Source: Mactra quadrangularis (Eukaryota; Mollusca; Bivalvia; Venerida; Mactridae). From it: a stretch of DNA of 64,000 bases. Shown piece after piece: positions 55,273 to 64,000 of this stretch (position 1 is its first letter; each line of letters begins with the position of its first letter). Under the pieces are notes generated by a model. The model was not told the DNA's origin and searched no databases. It was given only the letters and a program-made list of their open reading frames with translations. Both the position numbers and the translations under genes were made by a program. The stretch covers positions 28,935,399 to 28,999,398 of the forward strand of contig CM046311.1 in assembly GCA_025267735.1 (NCBI GenBank), written 5' to 3'.

Positions 55273-55980
55273 CAGTGCCATCCAAAATTCATTGGACAAA
55301 ATTCTCATTTTAGAATAAACCAAGTCACATCCATGATAATAAGAAATAGGGCTACTGCGAGTATCCGTGTACTCCGATATTTGCGTTCCCGACCAGAAAA
55401 TCAAGTACGAATATTTGTCATGTCTGAAATTGTCGGTTCACGATCTATTTTTTTGGAAAAATGAAAGAACATTTTCAGCTCAATTACAACTGAAAACGAG
55501 TCACACTTCTAATGTAAACTTAAATTTATGTAGGGACCAAACAAGCTTGTGTCAAAATTAGATTGGTACACATTTAAACAAAAATGTTATCACTGAAAAT
55601 GCCCGTAAAATGTCTGGTAATAGACATGTTTGGAGTACATGGTTTTCCTTATAGTTAAAACTCTTGTAATTCTTCATTAACTCTTTTTATTATATGAATT
55701 CTGTTTGCTTTTCCATTAACATTCGTGGTTTGATTCGTGAATCCCTACACAAGAATCGTGATTCGGATCGGATCGCAACTTGCTTAACGATCCACAGCCC
55801 TTATAAGAAAGAAAGAATTATCTCAACTTTTTTGGAAGTAAAAGCAATAATTAGTTTATCAACTCATGATTCCAACTATACTACATAAATCAACTTTAAC
55901 TTTAGTAAAATAACTTGCTGTAAGCATGATCAGTTTTTTTTTTTAAGTTTTGTATGTTCAAGAATTTTTGGAGGGCACAG
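55273..55980. mobile_element. Tc1/mariner-type element, non-coding, 708 bp
   Basis: Left terminus CAGTGCCATCCAAAATTCAT and right terminus CTGTGCCCTCCAAAAATTCT (reverse complement) match imperfectly over about 26 bp, with TA on each side (55271-55272, 55981-55982). No transposase remains. Confidence 0.75.
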
Positions 55981-55982
55981 TA

Positions 55983-56806
55983 TATTTTTACTATACAAGG
56001 GTAATATATAATGTCAATGAAGATTTGGTGCTTATATTTGTTACTGCTCGAATAACTTACATACAATTACATTTCACTATTCATTTATGCATCTTGATGT
56101 CTAAATGCAAAACTTATGTAACTTCATGTAAATAAAGAAGGGGATAAATTAGTTATGAGCTTACCTATCAATCCATATTATTGCTTTCATAGAAATCTTA
56201 TCATTTAAATTTATGTATCTTAACCATAAACCTGACTTCCATATAAATCTTTGTATTGTAATCGTTGTTGGAGGAGTTCCACAATAATATGAAGCAGATG
56301 TACTTATACAAATTGATTTAGTGGTTAAAGTTTGCATCTATTTTTTTCTAAATTGTTATTTTTTCTATTTTTGTTTGTTTTTATTTAGTTTATGTTAACT
56401 ACAGTTCAGTCAATATTTTAAATATGTTCATTATATACATAAATGAATATTTTTTACAGAAATTTAGTACCATAAATTAATATTTGGTGCAGTTAATGAT
56501 GTGTTGTGTGAAGTGTGTTACTGTGGTTTATATTTTCAGTGGAAGACTTCCATTTGTATTTTTTATTAGATTAACTATATAGAGGATATTAATTGACTTT
56601 GGTGGAAGATTTTATTTCACCAAATGAGATCAGAAAACATTTTTCACAAGTGGGTATCCACAAGTGTCATTTTCTTAACTTACAAATTGAATTAAAAATT
56701 CATTTTCTGAAGTTTTCAACCATTATGTTTCTTCCATGCTTTTTTCTATGGTCAGTTAGTTAGAGATATGTTTTTACACAAATACAATGCAATGTCATTT
56801 CTCATC
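55983..56806. other. Intergenic, nothing recognised
   Basis: AT-rich pre-insertion DNA up to the LINE target site. Confidence 0.45.
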
Positions 56807-56818
56807 TAAGATTGTGAG

Positions 56819-57236
56819 TTATTCAGCTGTTGTATCAAAACCAGTTAAGATGGTTGATTCTGCTGTGCAGGTCAATTTATGTAAATGTTCTCCTCTTGAA
56901 ATAACTCCATTGCAAAAACCGTCTCCTATTCTTTCACGTAATACGTCCAAAGCAAGTACAAGTTCACAGACAACATCTACAAGTACCTCATCTGTACCTC
57001 AGAGGCGGGTCGCACAGGCTTCTCCGTCTCCTGAGCGGGTGATTCAAAGGCAATCACCCAAAAAGAAGGTCGTCCTAACCGACCGAGTTAGAAAAGCGGA
57101 GAGGGACCCTGTCCCGTCCTCCAACCGATTCGAGGCTCTTATGAGCGACATCGAGTCGATGGAGGACGAGGACATGGCTGTCCACAGCTCTCCTCCCCGG
57201 ACTTCGGCGCGAAGTCCTGTTAAGTTTCCGAAGTAA
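56819..57236 (+). pseudogene. LINE ORF1, C-terminal remnant
   Basis: Open frame to the TAA at 57234-57236, but the upstream ATG at 56787 lies in host flank before the target duplication, so the native start is lost. The surviving ~139 residues are rich in S, T and P, followed by basic (QSPKKKVVLTDRVRKAERD) and acidic (MSDIESMEDEDM) patches. No zinc knuckles remain. ORF1 proteins of this superfamily bind element RNA. Confidence 0.8.
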
Positions 57237-57257
57237 GTTTTTACTTTTCGTTGAACC

Positions 57258-60200
57258 ATGAGTCAAACTATACTTCAATGGAATTGTCGTGGTCTTAAAT
57301 CAAATTACAACGATTTACTTCTCTTATTATCAAAATACTCCCCGAAAGTTGTCTGTCTTCAAGAAACATTCCTATCTACTAATGATAAAACATCAATAAA
57401 GGACTATACGCTTTATAATAAAATTTGCACAGACACAATAAGAGCATCTGGTGGCTCAACAATTGCGGTTGCAAACTGTATCCCTCAACGACAAATTCAG
57501 ATACGAACTAATCTGCAAGCCGTAGCCGTTGAAGTAACTTTGCAAAGACCTATAACAATATGCTCATTATATCTCCCTCCCAATTTATCTATAACTGCTG
57601 AAGACTTAGAAAATCTAACTAAACAACTCCCAGAACCATTCTTTTTACTCGGCGATTTTAATGCACATAATCCATTATGGGGAAGTACATCTACGAATAA
57701 TAAAGGCAGCATTACAGAAAAGTTCATTGATAATGCTCAACTATGCGTTTTGAATAACAAGTCACCAACTTACTTACATCCAGCCACTGGAAGTTTTTCT
57801 TGTATAGACCTTACATTATCACATCCATCAATATACTTGGATTTTACTTGGTCAGTGCTTGACGAACAATATGGCAGTGACCACTTTCCATTGTTGCTAA
57901 CTTTAAACGACTCTGTCCCAGTAAACAACCGCTCTTATTACAAATTCTCAAAAGCGAACTGGGAACAATTTAACAAATTGTGTTCCGATGATTTAACAAT
58001 CCCGATTTTTTCCAACTCTTCGGATAAAGCTAACCTCTTTGCGTCAACTCTATCAAAGATAGCTGATGAGTGTATTCCTAAAACTTCAATGAAAAACTCG
58101 AATAAAATTAAAAAACCATGGTTCAACGATGAGTGCAGAAGATCATATCGGAAACGAAAAGCAGCACTAAAGAAATTTCATATTTGCCCTACAGCTGCAA
58201 ATCTAGACAATTATAGAATCCTACGAGCACAAGCTCGTAGAACATTTAAGTTTTCTAAACGTAAATCATGGCAGTCATATGTTTCTAAAATTAACGCCAA
58301 CACTCCAATTAAAAAAGTTTGGGAAGCAGTTCGTAAAATTAATGGTAAACACAAAAAAGTTCCTACAGCTCATCTCAAACGTAAAGATTCGAGCGTAGCA
58401 AAAACTACAAAAGATATAGCCAACACGCTGGCGGAAACTTTTGAACATAATTCTTCTTCAGCACACTATACTGAAGAATTTAAAAAGGTCAAATCTAACT
58501 CGGAAAAACAAAATATTAATTTTCATTCTAACAACGAAGAAGAGTATAACACCCTCTTTACAATTGACGATTTAACCGATTCTATTAAGCATGCCAAAGA
58601 TACAGCTGCTGGCCCTGATGAAATTTATTATCAATTTTTAAAACACCTCCCATTGGTATCTCAACATTTATTGCTCGATATTTTTAATGATATATGGATA
58701 TCTGGTAAAATTCCAGATTCCTGGAAGGAAGCTTTAATAATACCAATACCGAAACCGGGAAAAGACAATACTGACCCCCTTAACTACCGACCAATATCTC
58801 TAACTAGTTGTATTTGTAAAACCTTTGAACGCATGGTTAATAAAAGACTCATCTGGTATTTAGAATCTAACGGTATTATTACTAATTTCCAATCTGGTTT
58901 TCGAAAACAGCGAAGTACTAATGATCATTTAGTACGCCTCGAAACATTCATAAGAGAGGCTTTTGTCAATAAACAACATGTAGTTTCAATATTCTTTGAT
59001 CTTGAGAAAGCTTACGATACAACTTGGAAATATGGTATTCTAAAAGATTTAAAAGACGCCGGACTAAACGGTAGACTACCAATGTTAATTTCTAGTTTTC
59101 TGTCTGACAGAAGTTTTCAAGTTAAATTAGGTTCAACATTATCAGATAGCCACAAACAAGAACAAGGCGTGCCACAAGGCAGTATATTATCAGTTACCCT
59201 TTTTGGTCTTAAAATTAATAATATTGTTAAGGTTATAAATCCTGGTACAGATTGTTCATTATATGTAGATGACTTTTTAATCTGTTATCGTTCTAAAAAT
59301 ATTCGAAGTATCGAACGCCAACTACAACAAAACTTGGATAAAATCCAAAAGTGGGCAACAGAAAATGGTTTTAAATTTTCCAAGTCAAAAACACAATGTG
59401 TACATTTTTGTCGATTAAGAAAGCATCATAATGATCCTGAACTTTACATTTCTGGCTCAAAAATCCCTGTTGTAAATGAAGCTAAATTTTTAGGAGTTAC
59501 ATTCGATAAAAAACTCTCTTTTATACCACACTTAAAGTCTCTAAAAACAAAATGTATCAAAGCTTTAAATCTACTTAAAGTACTTTCACATACTGATTGG
59601 GGATCTGATTCCCAAACATTACTTAAATTATACAGAAGTGTTGTTCGTTCAAAACTAGATTATGGGTCAATTGTGTATGGATCAGCACGTAAATCGTACT
59701 TACAAATGCTTGATACAATACATAACCAGGGCTTACGTATCGCCCTTGGTGCTTTTAAAACTTCACCTATTGAAAGTCTATATGTTGAAGCTAACGAGCC
59801 TTCATTAAAATTACGTCGACAAAAGCTTTCATTACAATACGCAACTCGAATATCTTCAAACAATAGTAACCCGGCGCGAAAAGTTGTTTTTCAACCAAAT
59901 TACATTGATAAATTTGACAACAAACCAAACGAAATTAAACCATTTTGCCTGCGCGTTAAAAACGACTTAGAAATACTTAATATTAACACCTCTACCGTTC
60001 TACAAAACTTTGATGAAAATGTCCCTCCTTGGACCTACAACATACCAAACGTTAACATTGATTTGTCAAACTTTCGTAAATCTAATACCAGTCCAGAGGC
60101 CTTCAAATCAGAATTCGTGAACATTTTAGAAAAATATAAAGATTGTACACATTTATTTACTGACGGTTCAAAAGATGGTAACAAAGTTGGTTGCGCTGCA

Positions 60201-60944
60201 TATGGAAATTCTTTTGTTGCAAGAATGCGATTGCCTGACCAGGCATCCATATTTACAGCTGAAGTCAAAGCGATAGATCTTGCTTTATCATACATATCAA
60301 ATAGTACTACTAATAATTTTATCATTTTTTCAGATTCTCTATCAGTATTATTGGCCATAAAAAATCATAATTCAGACAATATTCTTATTAAAAGTATCGA
60401 ATTGAAATTGCATGAAATTTTAAAATCTAAAACAGTACACCTCTGCTGGATACCAAGCCATATAGGTATACAAGGAAATGAAAAAGTTGATATTTTAGCC
60501 AAAGAATCATTAAACTTGCAACCCGTGGATATCAAATTGCCAAGTAGTGACTTCAAATGTTCAATAAACACGTTAATAAAATCAAAATGGCAAACGTTGT
60601 GGAACAATGCAATTTTTAATAAATTACGAGACATAAAGCCAACCCTTAATTCATCTTCGTCAATTATATATTCTAATCGCAGAGATCAAATAGTAATTTC
60701 GCGATGTAGAATTGGTCATACTAGATTAACACATTCATACCTTCTCAAAAGAGAAGAAGCGCCTAAATGCATACCATGTGACGAGCATTTCAATGTAAAA
60801 CACGTTCTCCTTGACTGTCAGGATCTTAAATACATTCGTGAAAAATATTTTAAAGTAAACTCACTTAAAGAACTTTTTGAATCCGTACCATCATATGCTA
60901 TACTTAACTTTTTGAAAGAAATAAATATTTATAATAAGATATAG
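57258..60944 (+). CDS. LINE ORF2: endonuclease, reverse transcriptase, RNase H
   Basis: 1228 residues, uninterrupted, starting 21 bases after ORF1 ends. The APE-like endonuclease has WNCRG (8-12), QET (35-37), GDFNAHN (132-138) and SDHFPLL (207-213). The RT has NYRPISLTS (509-517), SGFRKQRST (546-554), FFDLEKAYD (579-587), GVPQGSILS (637-645) and LYVDDFL (688-694). RNase H has FTDGSKDG (967-974), TAEVKAIDLAL (1000-1010), SDSLSVL (1025-1031) and the final WIPSHIGIQGNEKVD (1064-1078) with all acidic residues kept. A CCHC finger follows at 1171-1187 (CIPCDEHFNVKHVLLDC). It would nick target DNA, prime and copy element RNA, and degrade the template. All catalytic motifs are intact. Confidence 0.95.
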   Translation: MSQTILQWNCRGLKSNYNDLLLLLSKYSPKVVCLQETFLSTNDKTSIKDYTLYNKICTDTIRASGGSTIAVANCIPQRQIQIRTNLQAVAVEVTLQRPITICSLYLPPNLSITAEDLENLTKQLPEPFFLLGDFNAHNPLWGSTSTNNKGSITEKFIDNAQLCVLNNKSPTYLHPATGSFSCIDLTLSHPSIYLDFTWSVLDEQYGSDHFPLLLTLNDSVPVNNRSYYKFSKANWEQFNKLCSDDLTIPIFSNSSDKANLFASTLSKIADECIPKTSMKNSNKIKKPWFNDECRRSYRKRKAALKKFHICPTAANLDNYRILRAQARRTFKFSKRKSWQSYVSKINANTPIKKVWEAVRKINGKHKKVPTAHLKRKDSSVAKTTKDIANTLAETFEHNSSSAHYTEEFKKVKSNSEKQNINFHSNNEEEYNTLFTIDDLTDSIKHAKDTAAGPDEIYYQFLKHLPLVSQHLLLDIFNDIWISGKIPDSWKEALIIPIPKPGKDNTDPLNYRPISLTSCICKTFERMVNKRLIWYLESNGIITNFQSGFRKQRSTNDHLVRLETFIREAFVNKQHVVSIFFDLEKAYDTTWKYGILKDLKDAGLNGRLPMLISSFLSDRSFQVKLGSTLSDSHKQEQGVPQGSILSVTLFGLKINNIVKVINPGTDCSLYVDDFLICYRSKNIRSIERQLQQNLDKIQKWATENGFKFSKSKTQCVHFCRLRKHHNDPELYISGSKIPVVNEAKFLGVTFDKKLSFIPHLKSLKTKCIKALNLLKVLSHTDWGSDSQTLLKLYRSVVRSKLDYGSIVYGSARKSYLQMLDTIHNQGLRIALGAFKTSPIESLYVEANEPSLKLRRQKLSLQYATRISSNNSNPARKVVFQPNYIDKFDNKPNEIKPFCLRVKNDLEILNINTSTVLQNFDENVPPWTYNIPNVNIDLSNFRKSNTSPEAFKSEFVNILEKYKDCTHLFTDGSKDGNKVGCAAYGNSFVARMRLPDQASIFTAEVKAIDLALSYISNSTTNNFIIFSDSLSVLLAIKNHNSDNILIKSIELKLHEILKSKTVHLCWIPSHIGIQGNEKVDILAKESLNLQPVDIKLPSSDFKCSINTLIKSKWQTLWNNAIFNKLRDIKPTLNSSSSIIYSNRRDQIVISRCRIGHTRLTHSYLLKREEAPKCIPCDEHFNVKHVLLDCQDLKYIREKYFKVNSLKELFESVPSYAILNFLKEINIYNKI

Positions 60945-60985
60945 TTTTACATTATTAATAAAGTTTGAATTATTAGTATCATTAA

Positions 60986-61030
60986 TAGCTTTCGGCGCGA
61001 TATGACCTTTCTGTGTTGGTGCGCCGTAAA
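60986..61030 (+). other. LINE 3' tail hairpin (RT recognition candidate)
   Basis: CGGCGC and GCGCCG pair around GATATGACCTTTCTGTGTTGGT, with an inner ACC/GGT pairing. The same shape occurs in SINE family 2 and in LINE fragments at 19116-19645. Stem pairs change together in the SINE, supporting a conserved RNA fold. Known LINE RTs of several clades bind such 3' structures; binding here is inferred. Confidence 0.75.
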
Positions 61031-61060
61031 ACACAAACAAACAAACAATAAGATTGTGAG

Positions 61061-61963
61061 ATGACACCATTTTATAATTTATGTAATACCTTTACTAACT
61101 TGAAAATGGAAGTTGTATTTTTCAACCTATATTGTCATTGACAGACACCACATTTCATTGTTACAGTAAAACATGATAGAAATGCCTACATGTTTACTCT
61201 TACTATGTGTACACTTTTTTCTTGAAACAAGTATACATCTCTGCATGATCGACTCCTAACACAAAACACTAACTAATAGTATACAAATGTATTTATTAAA
61301 TTCGCAATCAAACAATAACAAGGAATAGTCTTTTACCCTTTAATACTTTACTGTTTAGCTAAGTTTTATATTAATGATCATTTTAATTTTAAATAAATGG
61401 ATTATCCATATTATATATAAACTAACATTTAATGTTGATAATTATTCAAGCACTTGTACACAACTATACATGTAGAAGTGTTAATATGGTCTCAAGTCAG
61501 AAAAATATCTTGCCATAGTTTTATTTTTTGTTTATTTACATGATCAGAAATTCTAAGCTTTAAAGCATACTTTGGTGCTTCAATATCAATTTTTTTTAAT
61601 GATCAAACATGCTATGTATGAAGTCTGGTCTAATATGATTAATTATTATAGATTTGTGCAGTCTATTCATTTACTTCCATTCTTTAATCTAATCAACTTA
61701 GCTGACTGTAGACTGATAACATATGGTTTTCCATGTTTGAACATGCACATCTTTGGTCATTTGCTGTATAGATTTTATCAAATTAGTCATAATTGTTTTT
61801 ACATCAGTATGCTACAAACATATGTATATTCTTATTACACATTAATAATTAGCATTTCTACTTAGTAGCAAACCCTTTCCCTATACAGAAATATAATTTT
61901 GAAATTTTAAAAGTTTAAATTAAAATTCCATTTTTAAGTCTGCTTTCTAATACATAAACTTAT
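61061..61963. other. Intergenic, nothing recognised
   Basis: AT-rich, a 97-codon hydrophobic ORF (61572-61865) without family features. Confidence 0.45.
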
Positions 61964-62353
61964 TAGGGCTGTCACACGGATCGCAAAATACTGCGATATG
62001 CCGGCACCGTATCGCGATGCTTACCTCGGTATATTGTTGGCTTTTAGATTCATTGTGCCTCTGCTGTACTAATAGAAACAATACAAATTTTACATGCAGT
62101 TACTGATAGAATCTAGCCTCTTTAAGTATTTAAGGTCATTTAGGACTGTGACGCGCCCAAATCGATTATTTTTTGTAACTTAAGGTTAAATTTAATGAAC
62201 AATGGAAACTGAAATTTCGCTACTTTTATTTCGTGAAGGGAAGAATTTTCCAATGAAAAGAAATATTGTATCCCAAATACCAGTACCGCAGTACGTATTG
62301 CCGCAGCTGCGTATTGCAATATACCTGTATACGGGTATATCATGACAGCCCTA
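61964..62353. mobile_element. hAT-type MITE, 390 bp
   Basis: Termini TAGGGCTGTCA and TGACAGCCCTA are perfect over 11 bp. Flanks AAACTTAT (61956-61963) and TTACTTAT (62354-62361) match at six of eight bases, consistent with an aged 8-bp hAT target duplication. Non-coding. A related TAGGACTGTGACGCG motif lies inside at about 62141. Confidence 0.8.
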
Positions 62354-62361
62354 TTACTTAT

Positions 62362-64000
62362 ACAGTACTGATGGATCAGGATGCTTTCTTGAATATGATT
62401 GATAGAAGATGTTTGGACTTGTTTCACTATTTAGCTAATGTATGTTTGTATCGTCGAAAACACATTAGGATTTATCTGTTCATTAATGTAAAATTGTTAG
62501 TTTATTAAATGTCTTTTAGAAAATATGAAAGCTCACTACATGTTTATTCAACTTTCATGTTATGTGTTTAACATTGTATTGTGTGTAACTATTTGAAGAC
62601 AGTTGAGTAAGAAAATCCGTCTTTAGACCTTGTAAGGCTTTTTGTGTAAGCTTAGTACTATGAGACAGTTTGGTTAAAGGTAGCAAAACCAAGATTGTGA
62701 CTTCTGAAATCACAGAGTGTTTTGAATATATTCAGGAAGCAAAAACAATTTAGCTAGCTAACGCTACAATGTATCAAGCTGATTCATAGGGAATTGCTTT
62801 GTAGCACTAGATAGAGATACACTTACCTAACTGGATCTTGGTTTTGTCTCTTGTAATAACATGACACTTGTAACAATATTACCAGCTTTAATTGGGACTG
62901 TGCAATTATATATTCTACTTACTATATTAATATTATAATCAATTAACAATCTTTGAAATTTGTATCAATAAGCACTGACTGTAATTTAATCCTTAAAGAT
63001 GGTACTGCCAGTTGTCTGTTACATATTTACTGCAAAATTTAAATTCATGCTAAAATACCTGCACTAGAACTTAATGTTACGCAAATTGATTGAAAATAGA
63101 TCAATACATTACATGATTTAAAAACAACACTACATCGTACCGGTAAAATGTATTTATTAGATATTTATATTGTATACCTTGTCTCTCTAGCTTCCATTAG
63201 CTGTTCTAGACCAAAAAATGTGAAATGACCATTTATTTAACATAGTATTGTAGGTTTTGAAAATTTAGTTTTATTTCAATGCAAGTATTGACATTGTATA
63301 GTATGATCTTTTATATGATATCAAATAGGAACATGACATCATAATAAACTATGTGCTATATATTTATCTGTTTTTATGTGTCTATACCATGTGACATTTT
63401 ACAATCAGTGTAGGACTTAATTAAAAAAACTACACCTTTGATAGTTATTAGAAGGGAGGACACTTAAGGTTATCTCTTAAAAACAGTGAAAAAATTTAAT
63501 ATGATATGGAAGAAAAACCTCCTGGAAGGGTATTTTTGATCATACCTTACACTGACTGCAAAATGTCATGTGATTTAAGCCATGTGTTTTTATGTCCCAT
63601 TTCTGTCAACTGTCTCAAAATATAGGTTTGTTACTGAAGGGCTACTCAAAATCTTTCATCTAAATGAATGCTTGTTGGTCAAGCTACTATTAGAGTTAAT
63701 GTCATTAACAGTCCCCTCCACAAGTCTGTGGACAACATATTGTGTAAATACTTAAGTCTTGTAGGTGTGGCTACAATTGTAGATTTGACCAATGAACTGA
63801 TAGTGTCAAATATTGAATTTGGTCTCTGGTTTAATTTCTAAATGTTTATTTTATTGATATAACAGTGAAGTTCCACTTTAGGACTATCAAATTGTTGGTC
63901 TATATAGAGGTATAGTCTTAGTATAGCCAAGGTCTCAATATTTGTACTGTATGAATATAAGGACATTTGTTTCTTTTCAAATTAAGCATTTAAGTATTGA
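62362..64000. other. Intergenic, nothing recognised
   Basis: AT-rich to the window end, no exon, repeat or RNA gene seen. Confidence 0.45.

Larger units (their letters stand above)
56819..61048 (+). mobile_element. Young 5'-truncated LINE (I/Nimb-like, with RNase H)
   Basis: Bounded by a perfect 12-bp target duplication, TAAGATTGTGAG, at 56807-56818 and 61049-61060. It begins inside ORF1, carries complete ORF2, an AATAAA at 60957-60962, a tail hairpin (CGGCGC...GCGCCG, about 60992-61027) and an ACAA-type simple tail (about 61029-61048). The perfect duplication and intact ORF2 indicate a recent insertion. EN-RT-RNase H order with two ORFs fits the I superfamily (I/Nimb); the exact clade is inferred. 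Confidence 0.93.

Overview
The window is animal nuclear DNA, about two-thirds A+T, with small exons, GT-AG introns and dense transposon debris. The gene and repeat content (a FAM102/EEIG1 gene, an IFI44-like GTPase, tRNA-derived SINEs, an RNase H-bearing LINE, an ISL2EU transposon) best fits a marine lophotrochozoan, probably a bivalve mollusc. That assignment is inference from content, not a database match.

Layout. 1-8327: two nearly identical copies of a segment of at least 1.42 kb bracket a LINE tail, a palindromic 40-bp minisatellite and an 18-unit array of ~158-bp satellite. 8328-12000: mostly featureless, with one 183-bp MITE and one hairpin. 12001-15062: a second copy of the minisatellite and its flank, beside a decayed L2/CR1-like LINE on the minus strand. 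16474-22502: a four-exon gene of unknown function whose last intron holds a ~2.7-kb repeat element with a nested pair of LINE fragments. 23119-28450: repeats and several SINEs. 29554-30437: the C-terminal exons of an IFI44-like GTPase. 34921-37557: a decayed L1/Tx1-like LINE, directly abutted by a complete 5.58-kb ISL2EU transposon (37560-43140). 43714-49752: seven exons of a FAM102 homologue, running to its stop codon. 55273-55980: a mariner-type MITE. 56819-61048: a young LINE with an intact 1228-residue endonuclease/RT/RNase H protein and a perfect 12-bp target-site duplication. 61964-62353: a hAT-type MITE.

The clearest mechanistic links are these. (1) The intact LINE and a tRNA-derived SINE share a 3' tail hairpin with compensatory stem changes, consistent with the SINE borrowing that LINE family's reverse transcriptase. 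(2) The ISL2EU element carries both expected convergent genes, a THAP-DDE transposase (open) and a SAP-SWIM-YqaJ protein (one frameshift), with 12-bp inverted termini and an AT target duplication. (3) The FAM102 gene has an extra, diverged copy of one of its small exons in an intron.

No rRNA, functional tRNA gene, CRISPR array or bacterial-type operon is seen. Long stretches hold nothing I can recognise and are listed as such.
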